From: Butyriboletus loyo
Lineage: Eukaryota > Basidiomycota > Agaricomycetes > Boletales > Boletaceae
Assembly: GCA_038093515.1 (NCBI GenBank)
Contig: JBBPSI010000090.1
Span: 1 to 64,000, forward strand
Direction of reading: 5' to 3'
Length of the DNA stretch: 64,000 bases
Shown here: positions 46,518 to 59,390 of the stretch, piece after piece
Layout of the letters: the number at the start of each line of letters is the position of its first letter
Numbering within the stretch: position 1 is the stretch's first letter
Translations under genes and position numbers: made by a program
Notes under the pieces: generated by a model
The model's input: the letters and a program-made list of their open reading frames with translations, nothing else
Database searches by the model: none
Told to the model about the DNA's origin: nothing

Positions 46518-47796
46518 CTAGGCTAGGCTAGGCCAGGCCGCCGCCGCCATCTGCAATTGAAAGGCGCTATGTAACGTGATCGCTCGACTACTCTACCGCA
46601 GTCATTCGAGAGTTCTGATTGGACGATCTACAGATGGGCTAACCAAACAGAGACTAGTTTGAGCTTTTGGGTCGGCTACGGTTGTAGATGCTACGAGGGA
46701 GAAAGGTACGGTACGGTAGTGGTAGTGAGGGCGAGCGAGCAAGACGTATGACGTATGTATCTAACCGAGCCCAAGGAAGGGGGGGAGAGAAACCCCCCCC
46801 CCTCCCCCCCTTTTTTTTTTTGACGGTTCTTGACGGTTTGCCGTTGATGCTTACCTTGTCAATGCAAGACGTTTGGACCGTCAGCTAATGAGCTTGCATG
46901 ATTGGCATGATTCAGAGCAAGTGTGAAAATGACGTTTTTATATATACATTTATAAACGTTCGGAGGGCCGCCATCAGGTACATACCTACTTTTGGCCCCT
47001 GACCCACCTGTTGGTCCCGCAACGCGTCCGACGTATTACGATCACAGCGCTGGTACATAAGGAAGTACCGTCGAGTACAGAACAGTACGTACTATCACGA
47101 GGACATCTCGTTGGTTGACAGTTGGTTATCGTCTTCGTTTGGCTTCAGGGATGTCCCCCACGAACGAGGACGTAACCACCTGTCATTTGATGGACGAATT
47201 GGAGGAAAAGGAGGGTCCAACTTTTGGGATCAAAAGAAGTGGGATGTTCCCTCCCTCGACGAAGAGGAAGCCGCATCAGCGTATCCCAAAGTATCCCATA
47301 TATCAAGAACAGATTTGGTCAAGGAACACGAGGAAGAGCCTGGGAGGGCCTAGACTCGGAGGAAAAACGAGAGTGGCGAGGATGACATGTATACCGATCA
47401 AGTGCCGTGTGGTGCATATGGTCAAAACGGTAGGTTGGCGGGTCATCGATTCATCCCTCAACTTAATCGGGTGTGGTTGCGCCCGCATGCGAGAAGAAGT
47501 TGCGCCAGACGTTATCGGGGCCGTGATTTTATGTAAGAGTCCTGCGTTGCGAGAGGCGAAGTATGATATCGAAGCCAGAGGTCTGTTTGTTCGAGAAAAA
47601 CAGGACGCCCACGGGCGCGTTGTTGAATCGTCGATGGATGTGCATACCAGAGAACCCTTTTGCCCCCCCCCCCTCCCCCCCGATAATGGGACGATGACAT
47701 GTCAGCCCGTCTTTGTCATTTTTGCTCAGACAGAACATCGACGTTTCGGGAATACCAGCGAATCGGGCTCGAAATGGGGATATTTGAGTGCTAACC

Positions 47797-48751
47797 TCAC
47801 TTTAAATGAACGCGTTCTGGCGATTTGATACGATATGAGCCAATTTCGCTCGGAATGGCAAGGATGTCAACGCCGCAAGGGTCGGTTGCATTTGCCATCA
47901 AACTGAATGACAGGACCACCTGGGCCCCTAGTGCTGGCTCAGAATGACCTCTTTCGACGAGGAGAACCGAAATAAGGCACTGTGCAGCGCCCGTACCGAT
48001 AATCTGGGTTTCGCGGGAATGGAATGGAAGAGGGGAACGTTCCATCGCAGTCTGCATCTGAGGAAGCGGCTATATTGTCGTCCCGAGGGTTCCACGCAGC
48101 CGTTCGTTTTACCGAGCCGGTCAACCCGGTGATCGTTATCGTTTCTTTATACTGTGGGACCATGGCGCTAGGGGGATCCAGTACATACGATCCCATCGTC
48201 CAGGTTGGCCACCATAAACACTGTGTACAGGGTGGGCCAGAGTCGTGATCGATACTTGCCTCGCGTCGTTACGCAGTCACAGTTGATGTACCTCGATGGG
48301 GATGTTGCAACGACTGCTACGTTTGTGTTGGGCCAGTTCGTGCTTGCGGTGCCCGTGAGATATTCTTGGAGTTCATTGTATTACCGGTAGCGGGCGCTAC
48401 GACTTGGTCGGTCGCCCACACGGCACGACTGCGCACCGAAACGACGAAGTGGGTATGGAACGTTGTTCGGTTCTCGGCAAGAATTTCATCGGTGCGCCAC
48501 ATTACACTGTGCGAAAAAGCAAACGGTGATGAGACGGGAAAAGGAGAGGAGAAACAACGGCCCATGTCTTCCCCTTGTTCAAGCGGGTACGGATGATTTT
48601 CGCTATGGTCAAAGGGAGCACTCACCGTCGGAACTAGCTTCGCGGAGATGTAAATTGACGTCTTGTCATCGGGAATCGGCATGGAGTAATGGAGGCGATG
48701 TTGTTCCGGGGAAGCAGAGCAGACGAAACGGAATTCCGCAAGAACAACCAA
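47797..48751 (-). CDS. Possible multi-exon gene, unrecognised
   Basis: Low-confidence call. On the minus strand a GTGAGT...GCACAG pair near 48490-48610 could join a segment containing PDDKTSIYISAKLVPT to one containing TTFHTHFVVSVRSRAVWATD. Further open segments (TASTNWPNTNVAVVATSP; KETITITGLTGSVKRTAAWN) follow downstream. The composition resembles a secreted or extracellular protein, but I could not build one phase-consistent model and I know no family. Confidence 0.25.
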
Positions 48752-49021
48752 AAGTGTTCACATCGTGGTCAGGGACGCGGAGGGCTTATAAAGACGACCT
48801 TTCGGATCAGCATGGTCGACGCCCCCTTCCCCCCGTTTCATCCACTCTAGTCTCTAGCGGCCGGACTGGGTGCTGATTGTACGCTGAGACGCTCAGGCGG
48901 TTGTTTCAAAGTGAAACATTAGGATCCTTGTCCGTGGAGATCGCAATCAACCACATTGACAAATCTTGTCGTATAAGACACCCCGGCATCCCCACCAAAC
49001 TCCTTCACGACTCTCCCCATC

Positions 49022-49242
49022 ATGCGCCCCTACGCCATCTACGAGCACCCCGATTTCTCATTATCCAACGACAGTATATCCACCCTCCAACGACTGGCAG
49101 CGGCGTTCACTCTCGTCGCAGCATCAGGTGCAGCAGTATACGAAATATTGACTCGCATCGACATCAAAGGGTAAGCAGTACGATGTGCTGAGTACCTGAG
49201 TGTCCGCTAATGAGGTGTCATAGCTCTTCTCTCCACCCATGA
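49022..49242 (+). CDS. Possible small membrane-anchored protein
   Basis: ATG in MRPYAIYEHPDFSLSNDS, followed by one hydrophobic stretch (LQRLAAAFTLVAASGAAVYEIL) and a GTAAGC donor at 49171. The simplest splice gives only about 54 residues ending GSSLHP. Another reading after the intron (STHESMTATYCHSARV) would extend it but does not fit the phase. TATA-like TTATAAAG lies near 48786. No family recognised. Confidence 0.3.
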
Positions 49243-49610
49243 GTCCATGACTGCGACGTATTGCCACAGCGCTCGGGTCGCACGTCGGGCTATCGCACAG
49301 ATTACCGAACAGCTGTTGTAGGAGTAGGGGTTGCACCGGGAGTGCATGGAAGACCGGGAATGGCTGTACGATGTAGGATGTAAGATGCAGGGCGAGTGGA
49401 AGCGCAACAAGGCGTTAGGCCGGAAGTTACTTTGCATCCAGCATGATCCGTTAGGGTATCAAGTCACTTCTGAATATATTCAAGATGGGAACACACCCCG
49501 ATGAAGACGATGGCAGTCGTTCTACGTGTGAAAGTTTTGGTGCAGGCGCGTGCAAGAATCGGTGGCGTCGAGCAAGCGAGGGGATGACAAGGGAAACATC
49601 TACAAATAGC

Positions 49611-50254
49611 CTAAAGTTGTTGGATCCTTTGCTGCACCTTTTCTCTCACTGTCTGGTATGCGCTCATGAGCGTTTGTTCGTTGATCACGATTTCGGTCGT
49701 ATCGGCTTTCGGTCGACTGACTCTGGAGGCGATTGTCGTGGAGTCGGTCTCGACAATGATGCTATAAACGGGAATGAGACGGGATCGTGTAGGATATAAC
49801 GGCAAGCGGTTACCCATCGTCTATGGTCTCGTCTAGACACAACAACACCAAATCGAGGTTCTCGAGAACGGCACGCTTCTCTACCTGATTTCGAAGCAAG
49901 AGCGATACAGCATCATAGAGCGCTGTAAGGACGGAGTATAGCATGATCTCGTTTTCCGTAGGGCCCCCAATGACATAAAAGATGAGATCGAGGGAGTGGC
50001 GAAACACGGCGAGATGGCCGTCAAAGAGAATTACATCGCCTGCCATCCATGTGAGTGGCGCACAACGGCAGGGCACGAGTCGTACCGCCTGCCTTCTTTG
50101 TTTTCTGCCATAGACCCTTCTCGAACGTTCGCTGGTCCTTGGGGATCAGCGAGTCCTGGGGGTTACTTTTGGGACGATAGTACTTGGCGAGCACACGGTG
50201 GCCTTCGCTGTCGAGGATGATGAAGGCATTGGCGCTGTAGAGGGACAAGTTCAT
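49611..50254 (-). CDS. RET3: Coatomer subunit zeta (COPI)
   Basis: 181-residue zeta subunit of the COPI vesicle coat, which carries cargo from Golgi to ER; it pairs with gamma-COP. Three exons (50254-50086, 50039-49814, 49761-49611) join in phase across introns of 46 and 52 bp. Diagnostic segments are MNLSLYSANAFIILDSEG, VLAKYYRPK, FEKGLWQKTKKAGGDVILFD, LDLIFYVIGG, ALYDAVSLLLRNQVEKR and LDLVLLCLDETIDDG, then the tail ending VREKVQQRIQQL. Length and order match the longin-type zeta-COP family throughout. The start is the usual M-N-L-S-L-Y. Confidence 0.95.
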
Positions 50255-52066
50255 GGACGTTACGGATAGCGTGAAATAGTACGGAGTTTGAAACGGGTGG
50301 TAGGACCCTCTTCCGAACATGTTTTGGGGTGCAAAGAACGTCCAGCCTGGGCCCAGATCGATCTCGTACAGAGACAGTTCAAAAAGACGGCCGTACCATC
50401 ACTTTGAGCCCGTTTTCTTTGCACCCAGCACCGAACACTGCCAGGTCTTTGTGCTCATCGCCCCCGGTATCATAGGTGGGTCTGGCTGCCGTGGCCGCTC
50501 GGTGTTCCCTCGCAAGGCACTGAAACAAATCCGACCCTCTGGGCTTCGCAAACGTATTGCAAAAAGTGGTGGATGAGTTATTGGCCAGGGTGAAAACGGA
50601 TTCAGAGCCGACGGGAACGCAATTAAGACATTGAAAGTGGTATGTATGACATCCTCCCTACCGCCCTTGTTTGAACTAACATGCTTCCAGATACCCGTAC
50701 GAACGACGTCTACCGACTTTGTGAATATGTGACAGGTATCCCCCGAGGGATCCCATACAGTATCATGCTGCGACGTCACCTCTCTCACAGCATCCGTCAA
50801 CACAGTTCTGCGTGGGATCCGTCCCACCAAATGACGCCGTTCTCCGATAACCGCAGGGTCATTTCATTCTTCCAGTGTATCCCGCTGAATGAATCTAATT
50901 GTCTGCCACCCGTTGTCCATGCACTCCCGTCCTTTATGATACACTGCGCCCACTCCGCCGTGTTCGTCGGGGGCTGCGAACTGTATGTTATGCGTTCCGC
51001 ACCCTCCTTAAAAGCGGCGACCGGTCATGGCTATACTTGTCGTTTGGCAACGTTCATTTAGCGTTCCGCTCCACAGTGCGGGACTTCTCGCTGCCAGGTA
51101 CATGGACCTTTATCAGCGGATATCTCCTTGATATCGCTTCAAGGATGCCACGTGAAGTGCAGCCTGCGATCCGCTTTACGTCAATGACAACATACCTTTG
51201 CCTGCCCTCCCCTCGCTTGTGGGCCAAGGGGGGTACAGCACTACTGGATGTGCTCCCTCTCCACAGACACGCTGGGGTCGCTGAGAGCCATTTGTTCCCC
51301 TTTGAGTCTTTCGTGGCTCTGAGCTGCTGTGTGCTTGGTCGGGGGTCAGTCTCCCGGGGTAACATGAATGCTCCATTCGTTGATGAGGTCGGCAATTTCC
51401 GCTCAGAGTGCGTTTTCTCTGTTCCTCCTGGCCCTCAAGTGATTGGGTGCGTGGTTTGTCATGCACTTGTTAAGCTCTTTGAGGAAGAGGGTTTTTTTGA
51501 TGATCAACAGTCAGCTCGATATGTTCAACCATGACGCCATTGAATGCACCGCCTTGACGGCCCGGAGAGCGCTAATGCCTTACCGCTCTCCGGACCATGC
51601 TGTCCTGCCTGCATCCTGTTCCAATCATGTTGGTGCCCTGCTTCGGATTTGCAAGACATTCGAAGTGCGGCAAGCGTAGGGAAGCCATGTTCCTCTCAGT
51701 CGTGTGCGGCCTGGCCCCGCATCCTACAAATAGGAAATGTATAAGAAGCTTTCCGGTCTTGGATCTTGGCCCTTGACCAAGACCCATTTGAAAGTCGTTC
51801 CACTGGCTGCAAAAGAGAACTCAATTTCCACTCTATACCTCGACGTTCGGATACCAGCTCCCGACTCTTCAGCTCACTTTTCCATCTTACCCTCCGCGAT
51901 GTCGGGACTCGACTATTCCACATTTTCTCTGTGGTGAGCATGGCCGGTTTTCGCAAGTCCTTTGTCTTCACCGTACAAGTACCTCTTAGCTCGGCCTTGA
52001 CTCCTTCGCAACCAGCTCCAGCGAGATCATACCCCACCGACCCCACCCAACAACACGTTGCAGAAG
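50255..52066. other. Interval with open frames but no recognised gene
   Basis: The longest frame is 50899-51534 on the plus strand (about 200 codons, segment GTWTFISGYLLDIASRMP). I see no domain, and neighbouring frames on the other strand are nearly as long, so coding is unproven. The 5' untranslated region and promoter of coatomer zeta must lie at its left edge. Confidence 0.35.
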
Positions 52067-54035
52067 ATGTCATCGATTCGCATATATGTAACATGCAACG
52101 TGATGATCTTCCCTCAAGGTCCGTGCTTACCGCCCACGTGTAGATAATTGTCCTTATTCTCGACAAATCCAATTACAGCACAGAGGTGACTGATCGGCCA
52201 CGTGAGGGTGCATTGACGTTGTCCGAGCTATATCAAGGACAGGGGCCAAGTTCTTCCCTTCGAAGTGACTCAGCGGACGACATACAAGGCAATGTTTTAT
52301 GTGCTCAGCTTGGCGGGTTTCATTTTACACCGCAATATGGTGGTCATGGGCATGGGTCCGTCGACGAACCTGTAAATGCACCAACGGCCATCACTGAGAA
52401 CTCGTACGTCTTGTCAGTCAACTGAGCCTGACCTTTCCCCCTTACGTCCACGGTGGCAGCTGCTGGAGTTCACGTCACAGTCTACATTACCCCACACCGG
52501 TGTACGGATCCCTGTCCCAATGTATCAAAGCTACTGGTCCCATCCCCGAGGACGCGAGGCCGGGGCTTTCTTCACTCCATTGTGACGTCAGTGTTCGGGC
52601 ACCTGCTCGTCGAGCGAGCATGGCGATTACAGACCGGCAATTCGGTGGGAGTTACGATCTCGGCGTTGCCAGTTCAAGTCCCTCGCCATTACCCCCTATG
52701 GCCGTGGACGTGACGACGTTCTTACCAGGCGGGTTGATCGCGTGTCCCTCGCCGTCCTCCACGGCGTATCACGATGATGACGTCTCGGGCGCAGACTGCG
52801 CCCACGCGTTCACTTATGCGGAACAACTACCTGCGGTGACGCCCACGACGGCGCGCGAACACGGGAGTCACTATCTCCATGATCGCCACACCGTGCAACT
52901 ATTTGGTGGATATCAAGAAGCTGCTCACCAAGATATAATGTCCCTCGATCACCGCTTTGCAAGTGGTATGGCCACGCCTTTTCCTGGCTACTCGTCCTCA
53001 CAGTCGCCGCACGATCACGCCATTTGCGAGCCCCCTTCTTTCAGTACAGCCATCCACGTAGAAGAACTCCCGAGGCCAGGGTCTGCTCCGCCCTTGATTG
53101 ACAGCCAAGTGCCTTTCATTGGCGATGCCCGAGCAGCTTTACAATCCCCTGAACACACCGCATTTGGGGACCACGTCAGTCGACCGCACGCCTGGTATCC
53201 CCAGGTTGTCGCCCCTTGTACAGGGCAAAGTCCGCGATCCTCCCCGAGGAGGGCTGGTTCGATCGGTCACAATTCTCAGAAAACTCCGCCAGGCTCGCGT
53301 CATCTACGCCGATGGTCATCAGTGACTAATCCTGCCTTGCGCGCCTCACCTCCCTTTTCATCGCCCTTTTCTCCGAATGTCGTTCCTTTCCCTTTGTACC
53401 CTGCTCCTCCTCCACCGTCCTCGTCCGATAATTACTTTTCGCCTTCCGCCGAGTCGGAGAGTGACGACCTATCGTCAGCATACGGGATACCACATGCCGC
53501 AGTCGACGTCGCCGAAGCCGTCTCCGCGGACCAACAAGCACAAGCACAACAACAACAACCCACGCGCACCGTCATCCGATGCGACGGTCACTTCATCGAC
53601 GAAGAATCCTGGACCGCCGCCCTCCAACGCCCCGACAAACTCCTCCACGTCTACGAATGCTTCTGGGACCTCTCCCACTCACCCTGCGGCATGTGGATCG
53701 AAGGCGACCAATCTAGCGTCGCCGACCACCTCGCCCTCTTTCACGGTTTTCGTGGCGGTGAAGTCACGACCCGTTGTCTGTGGCGTGACTGCCCGAAACC
53801 GCATATGAAAGGGACGAGCATCGCGCGCCATGTGGTGACGCACATTGGGTTCAGGATCAAGTGTAGTACGTGCAAGCACGAGTTTGCCCGCGTGGACGCG
53901 TGTAATCGGGCGCATAGTCGTTCGGGGTGTTTGGGGGTGGGTCAGCCGATGTATGGGGACTTGCAACGTGTGCTGGACGCACGCAAGGTCGATCCGTTGC
54001 AACGTCCTTGCAAGAAACGGCGTACGGACGATTAA
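52067..54035 (+). CDS. C2H2-type zinc finger protein, 615 residues
   Basis: Three exons (52067-52118, 52184-52403, 52460-54035) join in phase. The first 470 residues are Ser/Pro/His-rich and probably disordered, with a short polyglutamine run near codon 50 from the fingers. The finger block is C-terminal: CFWDLSHSPCGMWI with paired His (DHLALFH), CLWRDCPKPHMK with RHVVTH, then CSTCKHEFARVDACNRAH whose last ligand looks like Cys. A basic segment (PCKKRRTDD) ends the protein and may act as a nuclear signal. The layout is a disordered N-terminus with three degenerate fingers at the end. It is shared with the genes at 59391 and 62727. DNA or protein binding is likely; the target is unknown. Confidence 0.8.
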
Positions 54036-54501
54036 GACTCAGAGGGGGTGGGGGCGGCGCGATCGATGGATTCATCTTCGTTCACTTGATCAAGCTGGCT
54101 CTTCTTCTTCTTCCTTCTGCTTCCTTCTTCTTCCTTCTCTTCTTCTTTCCCTCTTCTTGCATTCTGGGGAGCAGTGCTCCTGTTCTTCACACTCGGGGCT
54201 GGCACCCAACCGTTTTTGCTTTTCATATTCTAGATTCACCTTTTTTCTAAGTTATCTCTTTTACATAAAAAACAGTATTTGTTTTTCTTCTTTTTCTTTT
54301 ATCTGTTCTTGTATTTGTACGCGACATATACGTAGTTGACTTGGGTGCTGACGCTGCCCATATCCCTAATGCGATGCGTTCTGCTTCCTCTACTCTCATG
54401 TTCACGCATTACCCCCACTTCATTATTCAGAGATGAATCCGACGTATATTACGTCCGGACAATAACTACGATACATGTTCGAGAACAACGTGATCTGACC
54501 C
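54036..54501. other. Convergent intergenic region with pyrimidine tract
   Basis: Contains a long CTT/TTC-rich tract (about 54100-54165) and T-rich sequence near 54240-54310. Probably the 3' untranslated regions of the flanking convergent genes. Confidence 0.5.
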
Positions 54502-57500
54502 CTAGTTCCACGTAGCTTGAGCGTACAGACCCAGCACCGCATCAGCCAACGTAGGCGTGTACAACGATACGTCCGCCGATGTGTAGTTGGTTGCGTTCTG
54601 AACCCCATTCAAGATCCCCAGCACAGTGCTCTCAATAAAGCTGACAAAGACCAGATCGATAGCGGTATCGCTCGTCACGTTGGGAGGGTTGGAAGCGATG
54701 TAGCTCGGAACCGAGTAGTAGGGCAACGGGACGTGGAGCGTGTCGTCGCCAGCGCCGGGGCATCCCTGTTTGTACGACAAGAATGACAGCTCAGCGCCCA
54801 CGAAACGCGCAACGGAGAAAGAAAAGATGAAAGGCTTACGTCCGTGGTGACGTATCCAAGCGTCAGATTGGTCGTGTTCGTCGTCTGTGCTACCTGACGT
54901 TTGTCCATGTCTTCCAACCATTGGCGATAACGACTCTCGACATGTCCGAGGCCCCACGCCTCCTTCTCCAGTTCGGAACGCTTAGCGTAGCTTCTGTAGT
55001 TTAATTTGGATAAAACCTGGTTCGCGACGCTGGCCATCACGTTGGGGATGTAATAGAACGAATCGGTGAATGGCGCGGCGGTGAGTTGGTCGTTCTTGGT
55101 AAAAGGTCCCTCGAAGACGTTGTATCGCAGTTCACCCGAGTTGGTGATGATGATGTTGGGAATCCCAGCACGCGTATTGTTGACGGCGAGGGCGACTGGT
55201 GCAGCTTCCGCAATGAACAATGTCAACACATTTCCACTGGACGGGTATGGGTTCCTATGGGGAGTATCATTAAGATGTAAGCAATGCAACAGTTCAATAC
55301 CAAGTCAAGACATACTGATCCATGGTATAATCCTGGGGCGCAGTGCCATACAAATAAGCCAGATCGAAATCGATAGCAAGTTGTTGCAGGCCGTAGGTGA
55401 TATCTTGCCCATAAGAGGTATCAAAAGTAGAGTTCGACATCGTGGTGTGATACTACAAGTCGTCCTGTCCCACGATGTTCGAGAGTGCGATACGATTTAG
55501 CAGCGTACCTCGTAGGCAACCCTATTTTGATCGAGATACCTTCGAGTGAAGGTTATGTTGTTGGTGTTTCCCTCGGCAGCTTCAAGGTCTGCGCCTACTA
55601 GGCCTCAGTAGTGCTCGTCACCATGTCACATGAAAACACACACTCATCCAGCCTGCGGAAATGAAGAGTCTGGGCTAAACTCCACTAGAGGTAACTAACT
55701 TACCAATCGTTTCCATGTATCGACCACTCTCCAGGGCCATTGACCTTCCATCGTACTGCTGACAGTCACGAATGTGAGTATGTCCTGCATATGTGCGGCA
55801 ATCAGACACTAAGACGATCTCGTGCGACAGAGTAGCAATGCAGACCTCCGAAAATCAAAATAGGTGTGTAAGGATGCACAGCCCGGATAGCATCAAAGAC
55901 AACGGGCCCTAAAAATCGAATCTTCATTGACATTGGTTCTAAGATCAGTCGAATCGTGACTTACAGTTGTCATACGATACAGGCATGTGGCTGGTTCTAC
56001 GTATCAGCGAAGATCACGATGAGAATTATAGAACACACCCAATCAGAACGAATACATCTGGTTCCTCTGCGATGGCTTCCGCAAACTTGAATGATCCGAG
56101 CATTAGAGACATCATTGCAACTACAGATTATGCGCTTACCCATTCTTCCTTCACCATATTGGCCACAGTTTGAACGGTGGTGTTGACGGAGTTGCCGGTG
56201 AAGTCATAAAGAACACCAAGGGACGTCACATTGCGACCTCTACACAATGTATTAGTTATGCAACAGGAACAATAATGTCATGATGAATGCAAAGTGGGTT
56301 GAAAGGCCACAGTGGAACATTATTCGGGGGATGGTGAGAGAAACATGCGCACTTCCTGGTCGTGAACTTCACATAGCGATCTGTCATCCAAGTTGCGCAA
56401 AAGCGTTAGTCAGCGAGGTGCCTCGGAACCTAAAGGACAACTCGTCCTAAGACCAAACAGAGGAAGGCATTACTCACTACCAACCGGCACACTCACAGCC
56501 TCGCCATCAGAATCGAACACCGTGATGTTGACATTGGAAGACAAGTAGCGGCCATTCAGGTTAGGAACGAAATTGGTGTACCTATCGAGTTCAGAGCAGT
56601 AAACGGGGCCATTGAATTGATCATCAAAATTTATCAACGTATGGGCACCGAGTTTACGTCAAAGGGGGTCACCCGAGTATGCGTCGTCGAAATGTCGAGG
56701 AGTTCAAGAACAGGTTGGAGTAGTGCGATCGAAGTGAATACCATGATCGTCAGGGTCGATATAATGGACAATGATGCACGGCGATGCAATAGGGATCGCA
56801 AGCATGTCGTAAGGTATGATCATCCATCCATGCAATGATGATGAGGTAGAGGCGCCAGCCAGTTGGCATTGATGACATGAGGGGAGAAAACAGACATCGT
56901 CAGTGTAATGATGTAGAGCGTGTTTGAGTGCGCGTACATGTCATACGTGTCGGCATAGACATATAATTCGTGGCTATTGGGAAATAAGCATCGGACAACT
57001 AGCACCACGGGAGCCATGTTGGACCCACTTTCCAATACACATCAAATCATACGGAAGTCGCTCAAGAAACTTGTTCGACTGTTTTCGCGCATATAATCAG
57101 CATAGATATCTAAATCCGGAAGATAGGGTGTACCTCGTGAGCATCCACGCCGCCCGGAGGATAGCCGTCCGAAAGGCCAGTGCCTGCGACACACAAGTGT
57201 GAGCGTTGAGCCAGTAAGGAATTTCTGGATGATTACCATCATGGAGATCTCCAGAATCGACGAGGAGGAGGTCGACATCCTTTTCCTGTTCTGCTGTTAG
57301 CAGGGAGGCTCTGGAATGATTGACGACAGTAGGGAACTAACAAAGGCAATCTGTTTCATGTGCGTGACGAAGCTTGAAAAGTCGCCAAGATCACCACTGC
57401 GCAAGCCATCAGTCTCGACATGGTTGCCCAACAAGTGCAGGCTTTGCGTCTCGGGTGCCAGAGGGGAGCTCACCTGTAGTTGGGCTCTGGCCAGCTGGAC

Positions 57501-57718
57501 TTCTGATGGCCGAGGAGCCACCCATGTGTGTCTGTAGTGTGGATCACGTTGAAATCACCCCACACGAGAGGACGGTATGGCGGCGTAAGCGGAAATTGCG
57601 GGTACTCGCGTTTTTCGTCGACATGGGCATGGGCATGGGCATGGCCGTCGCGGGCGTGGAGCTCGTTGTCGGCGCAGGCAACGGCAAGGCCGACGAAGGA
57701 GAGGAGGGACAAAAGCAT
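54502..57718 (-). CDS. Secreted 5'-nucleotidase-type metallophosphoesterase
   Basis: Intron-rich gene for a calcineurin-like phosphoesterase of the 5'-nucleotidase family, similar in plan to yeast YHR202W. A signal peptide ([16 protein letters not shown]) is followed by a His-Ala repeat encoded by GGGCAT repeats. Metal-binding motifs appear in order: [13 protein letters not shown] (D-x-H), [12 protein letters not shown] (GD-x-x-D) and [10 protein letters not shown], where the intron of about 56 bp splits the Asn codon of GNHE. The C-terminal nucleotidase domain shows [20 protein letters not shown] and DSFYYIPNV. The last exons are 55254-54840 and 54765-54502, and the protein ends [10 protein letters not shown]. 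Many N-x-T sites fit secretion. The middle exons (about 55280-56930) are supported by splice signals but not individually fixed. Confidence 0.82.
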
Positions 57719-59390
57719 GGTGGAGGAGCTGCGAGCATCACCACTTTGATCCCCCCTACTTAACGTTGGGGACGTGGGAGAGAGAGTCTGGGGGCTCGGT
57801 GCAATGTTATTGTTAGTTGCAGAGAGACGACTCTAATGTTTACCCTGGACGATCCATATGATCTCCTTTCCACCTGACACGGCGAACGTGCGTTTTCATG
57901 CTCTCGTAGTTTGACTACACCTGCGTTTTTTATTTTCTCACCCCATATAATCGGTCGGCCGCCGTATTTCCACTGACATGCCACCGGAAGCTGGATACCT
58001 CTGGCGCAAGTTTCGACCAAGGCTGGGTCAGACTATCTGGCCTCAAGCTAAAGTTGAATACATATGGGCGCGCTCATTCGTCCGAACCTAGATTCCCAGC
58101 CTCCAGGTACGTGGCTGGGTTGCCTCTCAACTGAACTGTTTGTGCTGTAACGTTGACATGGCACTTTGGCCAGTCACATTAACTGAGCCGGGTCAGAAAA
58201 AAAGTTGCGCAGGGCTCGGTAGCCTTACATGCCATTGTGACGATGTTGCTAGTAGGTGCGGACTCATTTGCCTTTAATTCCGGCTCTCCCTATCCATCCG
58301 ACCTGTTGACCCCGACCATTTATGTATTCCGGGATCTTGGGAAGCAACTTGTTTACTAGATTCTGTAGTGCTTTTGATGTCAGACGGTTTGTCTCGCACG
58401 CAACGTCGTGGGGGAATCATATCGGGATGCCGCTATGCTCCTTGAAACACTTTCGTGGATTTGATAATGGTAACCTCATTTCCGAAAGCAAGCCGCACGA
58501 ACGCGGTGGAGATTGCGGAAATCCTTGGCTTGGCTGTGGTGGGTGACTATAAACTCAATCAAAATGGCCGGCCACTCACAATTACTCACACTTTTTCAAA
58601 ACACAATTCCCTTTTGTATTTCTTACTGATTTGATCAAGCACGCTTCAATTTTTTTTCCTTCTTACCGAAAGGTAGGTGCTGGCTGCCATAATACTGATT
58701 CCTCGATTGGCTTGCTGTGGTGATGTTCCAACTTTAGAATGGAGGACTGCCAGTGGGGATGCGTTTGTTACGTTATGGATATCGAGCAACAGGTATGTCG
58801 AAATGTGTAGAAGCTTACGGCGCACTACAGTATCAGACTCGGAGACGGATCGCTTTTCTGGACTTCATTTCGCATGTGGTTCCCATAATCGATCATCCCT
58901 GAACGTGATATACTGTTCCGATGAATGTAAGCAGGCAACCAGACGCATCTCAGCAACTCAACCTCCCAAACAGTTTCGGGACGTCGAGGTCCTCGGTCAC
59001 TTTCATTTTCCTGTATGTTACCCGCAGTCGATGCACCTAACGCCACGTGCTCGGAAAGCCCGAAGCTATGGTTCATAGGGTGACGTACCTTCTCCCGGCA
59101 CATCCTCCCGACCCGTAAGTTGCGGAACAGCATGGCGTCGCGTGGTTGCCACGAGCAAGCTAATCTTACCAGCGGCTTCGATGAACCCTCTAGCTGAGAC
59201 TCGGTCTCAATTCACACCCTCCTCGATTCATGGTTACAAGCCCTAGATCCGGCCATCCGGTCCTTGGTAGTTTTCAAATAATAGCATATTCTAGCGACTT
59301 ATGGCAGCCAATCGCCTCAGGGATTCAATCGATATTTAGTCGAAATTGAACCACTGGGGCACTAGCCCTTCGGGTTCGCAACGCTCCAGC
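57719..59390. other. Intergenic region between divergent genes
   Basis: No supported gene. A TATA-like GACTATAAACTC near 58545 precedes ATGGCCGGCC at 58564, but that frame closes after about 17 codons. A frame at 58677-59078 has no recognised domain. Confidence 0.4.

Larger units (their letters stand above)
45473..47796. other. Long intergenic region with simple repeats
   Basis: No supported protein gene. Contents: a T-run near 45531-45541, a (TA)n tract near 46257-46277, a G-run tract, a TAC/TTC microsatellite, a poly-C block followed by poly-T near 46789-46821, and a C-rich run near 47664-47680. Some open frames of 60-240 codons occur on the plus strand between 47111 and 47828 but show no domain or splice pattern. 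Confidence 0.5.
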